A DNA stretch of 64,000 bases from Planctomycetota bacterium (GTDB lineage Bacteria > Planctomycetota > B15-G4), in the NCBI GenBank assembly GCA_029259745.1, contig JAJDEO010000040.1, positions 35,590 through 99,589 on the forward strand, read 5' to 3'. The first letter of the stretch is position 1; each line of letters begins with the position of its first letter. This document shows positions 58,947 to 64,000 of this stretch, piece after piece. The notes beneath the pieces were generated by a model. That model was given only the letters and a program-made list of their open reading frames with translations, was not told the DNA's origin and made no database searches. The translations under genes and the position numbers were made by a program.

Positions 58947-59516
58947 TCAGGACTCGTCGATCGGAAGGCGCACGGCGAGGTCGGCGAGCGCGCGATGCAG
59001 GCGTTGGCGCACGGCCGCGGGGGTGAGGTCGAGGACGGCGCCGATCTCCTCGTGCGAAAGACCGAGCACGCGATGTAGCACGATGACGTCCCGCGCAGCC
59101 GTCGGCAACGCCTCGAGAACATGCTGCAGGCGATCGATGGTTTCGCGTCCGATCGCATCGGCGCTCGGCGTGTCGACGCCGCCCAACCGCCCTACCGACG
59201 CCTGGTCGTCGCGCGCCGCGTCACGACGCTTGGCGTGCCAGTAGCGATGGCGATCGATGATCTTGCGGTCGGCCATGCGGAACATCCAGTGACGGAACTC
59301 GTCGTCGCCACCGTGCTCGAAACGCTCGAGATGCTTGACGACCTCGCCACAAACCGACTGCACGAGATCAGATGCCGACTCGCGCGTGGCCAGCAGACCG
59401 GCCATCCGGCGATGCACGTAGCCGTGCAGATCCGGGAGCGCCTTCACGAGCACGCGTTCGAGAATCGTCGAAACGTCCTGCGCATCAGCGCCTGAGTTGT
59501 TCATGGGTGCGTACAT
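58947..59516 (-). CDS. ECF-type RNA polymerase sigma factor
   Basis: The 189-residue protein has region 2 (about 20-90: LHGYVHRRMAGLLATRESAS, DLVQSVCGEVVKHLERF, FRHWMFRMADRKIIDRHRY) and region 4 (about 130-185: LPTAARDVIVLHRVLGLSHE, EIGAVLDLTPAAVRQRLHRA). The WMFRMADRKIIDRHRYWHAKRRD segment is typical of planctomycete ECF factors that lack anti-sigma partners. A minus-strand TAGAAT at 59560-59565 is 44 nt upstream. An in-frame ATG at 59504 is an alternative start. The next gene on the strand, 11 bp on, is the FG-GAP protein. Confidence 0.9.
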   Translation of the reverse strand: MYAPMNNSGADAQDVSTILERVLVKALPDLHGYVHRRMAGLLATRESASDLVQSVCGEVVKHLERFEHGGDDEFRHWMFRMADRKIIDRHRYWHAKRRDAARDDQASVGRLGGVDTPSADAIGRETIDRLQHVLEALPTAARDVIVLHRVLGLSHEEIGAVLDLTPAAVRQRLHRALADLAVRLPIDES

Positions 59517-59559
59517 CTCGTTGCCCGCTGAGGCGGCCCTGCCCGGTCACCGAAGATCC

Positions 59560-59565
59560 ATTCTA
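59560..59565 (-). promoter_or_regulatory. Candidate -10 (TAGAAT) for the ECF sigma operon
   Basis: The minus strand reads TAGAAT, close to the TATAAT consensus, 44 nt upstream of the ATG at 59516. Confidence 0.45.
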
Positions 59566-59724
59566 TCGCATCCTCGCGTCTCGACACGGGAACACTCGTG
59601 CGTACACGCGACAACGCGTCGTTCCGTCAGCGCACGCCGCGCGACAGCAGCGGTGTCGCGTCCGTGAGGACCTGGAGTCAGAGCAGCGCCGCCGGCAGTC
59701 TGTGGTGCCTCACGGAGCCTTCCG

Positions 59725-60876
59725 ATGCTCAGCACCCTCATCGCCCTCGCCCTCGCGATCCCACCGGCCGACACGCACCTCGTCGACGTCACCCACATCG
59801 CGCTCCCGCTTGCCACCGTCGGCGGTCGGAGCATGGACGCCGAGTTTGGTGACCTCGATGGCGACGGCAACCCCGATCTCGTCGTGGCCAACGAGTTCGG
59901 TCAGAACTTCGTGCTCTTCAACGACGGGATAGGCGGGTTCGATCACGACCGTCACGCCCTTCCGCAGGGACACACTCACGACTCCGAAGACATCGCGATC
60001 ATCGATGTCGACGGCGACGGCGACCTCGACCTCGTCTTCGTGGCCGAGGACGACATGACGAACGAGCTCTACATCAACGACGGCGAGGGGCGCTTTCACG
60101 ATGCCAGTGACCGCTTGCCCAGCGCGGCCGGAACCACGAACGCCGTGCTCGCGCTCGACGTCGACGGCGACGGCGACGCGGACCTGCTGCTCGGCAACGC
60201 GGGCCCCAACGCCCTGTGGTTGAACGACGGCTCGGGCCACTTCGAAGATGCGTCCGCCGCATGGCTCCCGGGCGACCCTGCTACGACGCAGGACATCGAG
60301 GCCGGCGACGTCGACGGGGACGGCGTGATCGACCTCGTCGTCGCGAACGAGAGCGACAACGTGCTCCTTGTGGGGCGCCGCGGCGGTCCCTTCACGGCAG
60401 CGGCAGCCGGCCGCTTCCCGTGCAACGGGCAGCTCGAGGAGTCACGCGAGATCGACCTCGGGGACATCGACGGCGATGGCGACCTCGACGCCTTCGTCGC
60501 AAATGTCGCCTGGCGCCAAGGCTTCGACGGCCGCAACCGCCTGCTTCTCAATGACGGCCGCGGCACGTTCACGGAGGCCCCACCCGCCATGCTGCCGAAC
60601 GCGGCCCACTCGACCGTCGACGCCGACCTCGTCGACCTCGACGGCGACGGCCAGCTCGAGATCGTCCTCGCCCAGGTCTCCGGCCCCGGCTGCCAAGTCC
60701 TGCGCCACGACGGCGAGCGCTTCGTCGACGTCACGGCGGCCTGGTTCGACGCTGTTCCGAGCGCGCTCAAAGGCATCGACGTCGAAGTCCTCGACGTCAA
60801 CGCCGACGGCGTGCTCGACGTCTTCATCTGCAACCACGCCGGCGCCGACCGGCTCTGGCACGGCGCCCCGCGCTGA
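59725..60876 (+). CDS. Exported VCBS/FG-GAP-repeat protein, smaller type
   Basis: The 383-residue protein has a short signal-like N-terminus (LSTLIALALAIPPADT) and seven VCBS-type repeats: DLDGDGNPDLVVANEFGQNF, DVDGDGDLDLVFVAED, DVDGDGDADLLLGNAGPN, DVDGDGVIDLVVANES, DIDGDGDLDAFVANVAW, DLDGDGQLEIVLAQ and DVNADGVLDVFICNH. Blade ends read LWLNDGSGHFEDASA, as in VCBS families that form a seven-bladed propeller. Role unknown. It is divergent from the sigma-FG-GAP operon by 208 bp and precedes the metal importer by 102 bp. Confidence 0.85.
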   Translation: MLSTLIALALAIPPADTHLVDVTHIALPLATVGGRSMDAEFGDLDGDGNPDLVVANEFGQNFVLFNDGIGGFDHDRHALPQGHTHDSEDIAIIDVDGDGDLDLVFVAEDDMTNELYINDGEGRFHDASDRLPSAAGTTNAVLALDVDGDGDADLLLGNAGPNALWLNDGSGHFEDASAAWLPGDPATTQDIEAGDVDGDGVIDLVVANESDNVLLVGRRGGPFTAAAAGRFPCNGQLEESREIDLGDIDGDGDLDAFVANVAWRQGFDGRNRLLLNDGRGTFTEAPPAMLPNAAHSTVDADLVDLDGDGQLEIVLAQVSGPGCQVLRHDGERFVDVTAAWFDAVPSALKGIDVEVLDVNADGVLDVFICNHAGADRLWHGAPR

Positions 60877-60935
60877 CTTCCCGCCACACCCCGAGTTGAG
60901 ACGAGTTCTCAGTTTCGCGAGCGCCCCAGGAGTCC

Positions 60936-60941
60936 TAGGCT
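60936..60941 (+). promoter_or_regulatory. Candidate -10 (TAGGCT) for the metal importer operon
   Basis: TAGGCT in GTCCTAGGCTAGACG lies 37 nt upstream of the GTG at 60979. The overlapping TAGACG is an alternative. No zinc- or manganese-responsive operator was recognised. Confidence 0.4.
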
Positions 60942-60978
60942 AGACGGGTTCTGATCCTCTCCTCCAGGACCTCTTCCC

Positions 60979-61956
60979 GTGTCGCCGCTCCGTGCCCTGC
61001 TCTTGCTCCTGCCGCTCGTCCTGCTCGCTTGCGAGGCGCGCGAGACCCCGCCCAACACGTCGCCCGGCCACTCGCGCCTCTCGATCGTCTGCACCACGGG
61101 CATGATCACGGACGTGACGACGCGCATCGTCGGCGACGAGGCCGACGTCACCGGCCTCTGCGGCCCAGGCGTCGACCCGCACACGTACAAGGCCACGCGC
61201 CGTGATGTCGAGCTGCTGCGCGCCGCCGACGTCGTCCTCTACAACGGTCTCGGACTCGAGGCTCGCATGGCCGACGTGCTCGTGCGGCTGGCAACCGACG
61301 GAAAGCTCGTCGTGCCGGTGACGTCGGAGCTCGACGAGGACTTCCTGCTCACGCCCGAGGAGTTCGAGGGCCACGAGGACCCGCACGTGTGGAACGACCC
61401 GGCCGCATGGCTATCGGCCATCGACGTCATCGTCGCCACGCTCGGTGAGGCCGCGCCCGCGCACACCGCGGCGTTCGCACGCAACGCCGACACGCTGCGC
61501 AGCGAGATCGACGACATCACGGACTACGCGCGCACCTGCTACGCGTCCATCCCGCCCGACCAGCGCGTGCTCATCACCTCACACGACGCCTTCAACTACC
61601 TCGGTCGCGCCTTCGACATCGACGTCCTCGGCGTGCAGGGCGTCACGACGGAATCCGAGGCCGGACTCGCCGACATCGAACGACTCGTCGAGCTCATCGT
61701 CACGCGCAAGATCGGCGCGATCTTCACCGAGAACATCACGACCGACCACTCGATCCGCGCGCTCGTCGAGGGCTGTGATGCCCGCGGCTGGCGAGTCGTC
61801 ATCGGCGGCGAGGTCTTTTCCGACGCCTTCGGCGCACCCGGCACCTACGAGGGAACGTACGTCGGCATGATCGACCACAACGCCACCCTCATCACGCGCG
61901 GTCTCGGCGGAACAGCTCCGGCTGCGGGGCGCAACGGGAAGCTGAGCGCCGAGTGA
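60979..61956 (+). CDS. Zn/Mn-type ABC transporter substrate-binding lipoprotein (ZnuA/TroA family)
   Basis: A GTG at 60979 starts a 325-residue protein with lipobox LLACEA (Cys near 21). Cluster A-I features: GVDPHTYKATRRDVELLRAA, VVLYNGLGLEARM, EDPHVWNDPAAWL, LITSHDAFNYLGRAFDIDVL and TTESEAGLADIERLVELI, which supply the three His and an acidic metal ligand of Zn/Mn-binding ZnuA/TroA proteins. There is no His-rich loop, so the metal cannot be decided between Zn, Mn and Fe. It delivers metal to the ABC-3 permease encoded next; the stop overlaps the ATPase GTG. Confidence 0.93.
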   Translation: MSPLRALLLLLPLVLLACEARETPPNTSPGHSRLSIVCTTGMITDVTTRIVGDEADVTGLCGPGVDPHTYKATRRDVELLRAADVVLYNGLGLEARMADVLVRLATDGKLVVPVTSELDEDFLLTPEEFEGHEDPHVWNDPAAWLSAIDVIVATLGEAAPAHTAAFARNADTLRSEIDDITDYARTCYASIPPDQRVLITSHDAFNYLGRAFDIDVLGVQGVTTESEAGLADIERLVELIVTRKIGAIFTENITTDHSIRALVEGCDARGWRVVIGGEVFSDAFGAPGTYEGTYVGMIDHNATLITRGLGGTAPAAGRNGKLSAE

Positions 61957-62678
61957 CCTCCGCGCTCCAGGTGACCGGGCTCACGGTGGCGTACCAGCGC
62001 GACGCCGTGCTCGATGACGTCACGTTCACGGCTGATCGGGGCCGACTCGTGGCCGTCGTCGGTCCCAACGGCGCCGGGAAGACGACGCTGCTCCACGCCT
62101 GCTTGGGGCTCATCCCGATTGCTGCGGGCGGCATCTCGGTACTCGGCCGCCCGATCCGCGAGGCGCTCGCCGATGTCGCCTTCGTTCCGCAGGTCAGGGA
62201 CGTCGACCACGACTTCCCCGTCGTCGTGCTCGACGTCGTCACGATGGGTCTCGTGCGCAAGGTCGGCTGGTTCCGGCGGTTCAGTTCCGCGCACCGTGCC
62301 CGCGCGCTGGAGGCCCTCGAGCGCGTCGGCATGGCCGACCTCGCGCAGCGTCAGATCGGTGCCCTCTCGGGCGGACAACGCCAACGGGTCTTCGTCGCGC
62401 GCGCGCTCGTCCAGGACGCGCATCTGCTTCTCATGGATGAGCCCTTCACAGGCGTCGACGCCGACACCGAGGCACGCCTGAGCCGTGTCATGTCCGACCT
62501 GCGCGACGAAGGCGTCACGTCGATCGTCGTCCATCACAACCTCAGCACCGTCGAGCAGCTCTTCGATGACGTCGTGCTCTTGAACCGACGCATCGTCGAC
62601 CACGGGCCCGTCGCCTCGACGTTCACAACCGACGCCCTGCGCGAGACCTACGGTGGCTCGCTGCTCGTGCTTCCGTGA
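61953..62678 (+). CDS. ABC transporter ATPase of the metal importer (ZnuC/TroB type)
   Basis: A GTG at 61953 overlaps the binding-protein stop (GTGA). The 241-residue ATPase has Walker A GPNGAGKTT (36-44), a Q-loop near FVPQVRDVDHDFP with the HDFPVVVLDVV of metal importers, the signature LSGGQRQR, Walker B LLLMDEPFTGVD and H-loop VHHNLSTV. It energises metal uptake together with the permease that follows. Confidence 0.95.
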   Translation: MTSALQVTGLTVAYQRDAVLDDVTFTADRGRLVAVVGPNGAGKTTLLHACLGLIPIAAGGISVLGRPIREALADVAFVPQVRDVDHDFPVVVLDVVTMGLVRKVGWFRRFSSAHRARALEALERVGMADLAQRQIGALSGGQRQRVFVARALVQDAHLLLMDEPFTGVDADTEARLSRVMSDLRDEGVTSIVVHHNLSTVEQLFDDVVLLNRRIVDHGPVASTFTTDALRETYGGSLLVLP

Positions 62679-63592
62679 CCGCACTCCTCGCGACGCTCGC
62701 CGAGTTCGGGTTCGCGCACAACACCGTCGTCGTGATGGTCGGCGTCACGATTCTCGGCGCAGCCGCCGGGTTCGCAGGCACGGCGATGCAACTGCGCGGG
62801 CGTTCGCTGCTGTCCGATCCGCTTGGACACGCCACGCTTCCCGGCATCGCGCTCGCGTTCATGTGGCAGGTCCGGAATGGCGGTGAGGGACGCGACCTGC
62901 CGACGCTGCTCTTCGGCGCGCTGCTTGCGTCCTTGGCGGCGGCCGGAACGATGCTGGCGCTCGGTCGCATCCGGCGACTCGACGACGACGGACGCCTCGC
63001 GCTCATCCTCACGTGTTTCTACGGCGGCGGCGTCGCGCTCATGGCGATGGCGCAGCAGCTGCCGGCCGGACGCCTGTCGGGCGTGAATGTCTTCGTGACA
63101 GGCAAGGCCGCGCAGCTCGTGCAGGATGACATCGTCATGATCGCCGTCCTCGGCGGGCTCAGCGCCGCGCTGCTCGTGGCGTTCTGGAAGGAGTTCATGG
63201 TGCTCTGCTTCGACGTCACGCTCGCGCGATCGTCGGGGCTCCCCACGGCGCGACTCGACTTCCTGCTCCTACTCTCGACGATCCTCGTCATCGTCGCCGG
63301 CCTGCGCGCCGTCGGACTCATCCTCATCATGGCCCTGCTGATCATTCCGCCGGCCGCCGCCCGCTTCTGGACGACCCGCCCCGTCTCGACCGCCGCGCTC
63401 GCGACGGTCTTCGGCGCCCTCGCGGCCGTCAGCGGCGCGGCTCTCTCGACCCTCGCCCCGCGACTGCCGACCGGCCCGCTGATCGTCCTCTCGTCTTCGT
63501 TCGTCTTCGCCGTCTCGCTGCTGTTCGGCACGGCTCGCGGCACCGTCACGACGTGGCTGCGCCAACGGCATCTGCGCGAGGCGCGTCGATGA
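62675..63592 (+). CDS. ABC-3 type permease of the metal importer, first of two
   Basis: A GTG at 62675 overlaps the ATPase stop (GTGA). The 305-residue protein has 8-9 membrane helices with the ABC-3 pattern: AAAGFAGTAMQLRGRSLLSD, PLGHATLPGIALAFM, FYGGGVALMAMAQQLPAG, LRAVGLILIMALLIIPPAAA and FWTTRPVSTAALATVFGAL. The insert SGVNVFVTGKAAQLVQDD and the FDVTLARSSGLPT loop match permeases that occur in tandem pairs in TroCD-type systems. The stop overlaps the next permease ATG (ATGA). Confidence 0.92.
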   Translation: MTALLATLAEFGFAHNTVVVMVGVTILGAAAGFAGTAMQLRGRSLLSDPLGHATLPGIALAFMWQVRNGGEGRDLPTLLFGALLASLAAAGTMLALGRIRRLDDDGRLALILTCFYGGGVALMAMAQQLPAGRLSGVNVFVTGKAAQLVQDDIVMIAVLGGLSAALLVAFWKEFMVLCFDVTLARSSGLPTARLDFLLLLSTILVIVAGLRAVGLILIMALLIIPPAAARFWTTRPVSTAALATVFGALAAVSGAALSTLAPRLPTGPLIVLSSSFVFAVSLLFGTARGTVTTWLRQRHLREARR

Positions 63593-64000
63593 ACTGGAGC
63601 TGGGAACTCGACGCCCCCGTCGTGCTGCTCGGCTGCGTTTGCGCGATCGCCTGTGCGATCCCGGGCACGCTGCTCGTCGTGCGCCGCATGGGCATGATGA
63701 GCGAGGCGATCGCCCACGCGGCCTTGCCGGGCGTCGTCATCGCGGCACTGTTGGCACGCTCGACGGACATGTCGACGCTGCTGCTCGGCGCCTTCGCCGT
63801 CGGCATCGTCACCACGTGCCTGATCCAGTGGCTCCAGCACTCGGCACGCCTCGACGCCGGCACGTCGATGGGCGTCATCTTCCAGGACCTCCTCGACGGC
63901 GATCAGCCGGACATCACCACGCCGGAGCCCGGTTACGAGGAGGCGATGGAGGAAGCCACGCGGCGGGTGATCAGCGAGATCGATCAGCCGACCGGGGACG
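63589..64000 (+). CDS. Second ABC-3 permease, partial at window edge, with anomalous tail
   Basis: The ATG at 63589 overlaps the previous stop. The visible 137 residues start as a normal ABC-3 permease (VVLLGCVCAIACAIPGTLLVVR, MGMMSEAIAHAALPGVVIAA, FAVGIVTTCLIQWLQHSARL, DAGTSMGVIF) with three membrane segments. From about 63883 the frame continues as hydrophilic, acidic sequence (QDLLDGDQPDITTPEPGYEE and onward) where a fourth membrane helix would be expected. This may be a natural truncation/fusion, or a sequence join artefact near the window end. It would be the second half of a heterodimeric permease. Confidence 0.8.
   Translation, partial: MNWSWELDAPVVLLGCVCAIACAIPGTLLVVRRMGMMSEAIAHAALPGVVIAALLARSTDMSTLLLGAFAVGIVTTCLIQWLQHSARLDAGTSMGVIFQDLLDGDQPDITTPEPGYEEAMEEATRRVISEIDQPTGD

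Overview
The window is high-GC (roughly two thirds G+C by eye) bacterial chromosome with dense, mostly short operons. There is no rRNA, tRNA, CRISPR array, insertion sequence or prophage that I can recognise. Several traits point to the Planctomycetota, probably a marine or environmental lineage: four large secreted FG-GAP/VCBS proteins; a Ser/Thr kinase whose N-terminus carries the short 'cLExLExEGExxLdamcaxHPxxAdaLRRRixaLrxtG'-like motif typical of planctomycete kinases; ECF sigma factors next to secreted proteins; a cytochrome c plus 3-keto-disaccharide hydrolase (DUF1080) operon; and a dockerin-type module in a secreted protein. This assignment is inference from family content, not from a marker gene.

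Layout. 0-11.4 kb (mainly minus strand): FG-GAP protein, ECF-type sigma factor, LOG-family protein, UDP-sugar dehydrogenase overlapping a stand-alone cobalamin-binding protein, then (plus strand) a DUF4743 Nudix hydrolase, a second FG-GAP protein and a Tat-exported sugar isomerase-like protein. 11.5-18.3 kb (plus): MoxR ATPase / anchored helical protein / CoxE-like VWA protein cluster, a SET-domain protein on the opposite strand, a nitrilase-GNAT fusion overlapping an AmpG-like transporter, and YtoQ. 18.4-28.9 kb: a duplicated secreted protein with an inserted dockerin-like module, CstA, three probable lipoproteins or small exported proteins, and the cytochrome c-DUF1080 operon. 29-39.9 kb: TlpA-like thioredoxin, ANKH/MATE-like transporter, a second thioredoxin, a 901-residue surface protein, a tightly overlapping TIGR00300-maf-rluA operon, a beta-helix protein and a small-molecule kinase. 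40-52.9 kb: long-type IleS, M14 peptidase, lipoprotein, GlnRS with YqeY-type tail, an NDH-2/SelD fusion and a GNAT protein. 52.9-64 kb: Ser/Thr kinase with TPR-like tail, an FG-GAP protein behind an ECF sigma gene, another FG-GAP protein, and a Zn/Mn-type ABC importer (binding protein, ATPase, permease, second permease running off the edge).

How genes work together. The translationally coupled sets are clear from ATGA/GTGA overlaps: TIGR00300-maf-rluA, cytochrome c-DUF1080, nitrilase/GNAT-MFS and the metal importer. Two ECF sigma genes each sit immediately before a secreted FG-GAP gene on the same strand, which suggests a repeated regulatory layout. A recurrent extended -10 element (TGnTA[C/G]GCT) lies just upstream of several plus-strand genes, and one of them (the kinase) appears to be leaderless.

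Most promising second looks: the HTH-less B12 protein with a complete CarH-type light-sensing signature, the dockerin module inserted in a beta-domain loop, a terminated short transcript ahead of ileS, the swapped nitrilase-GNAT order, the sigma/FG-GAP pairs, and the anomalous tail of the last permease.
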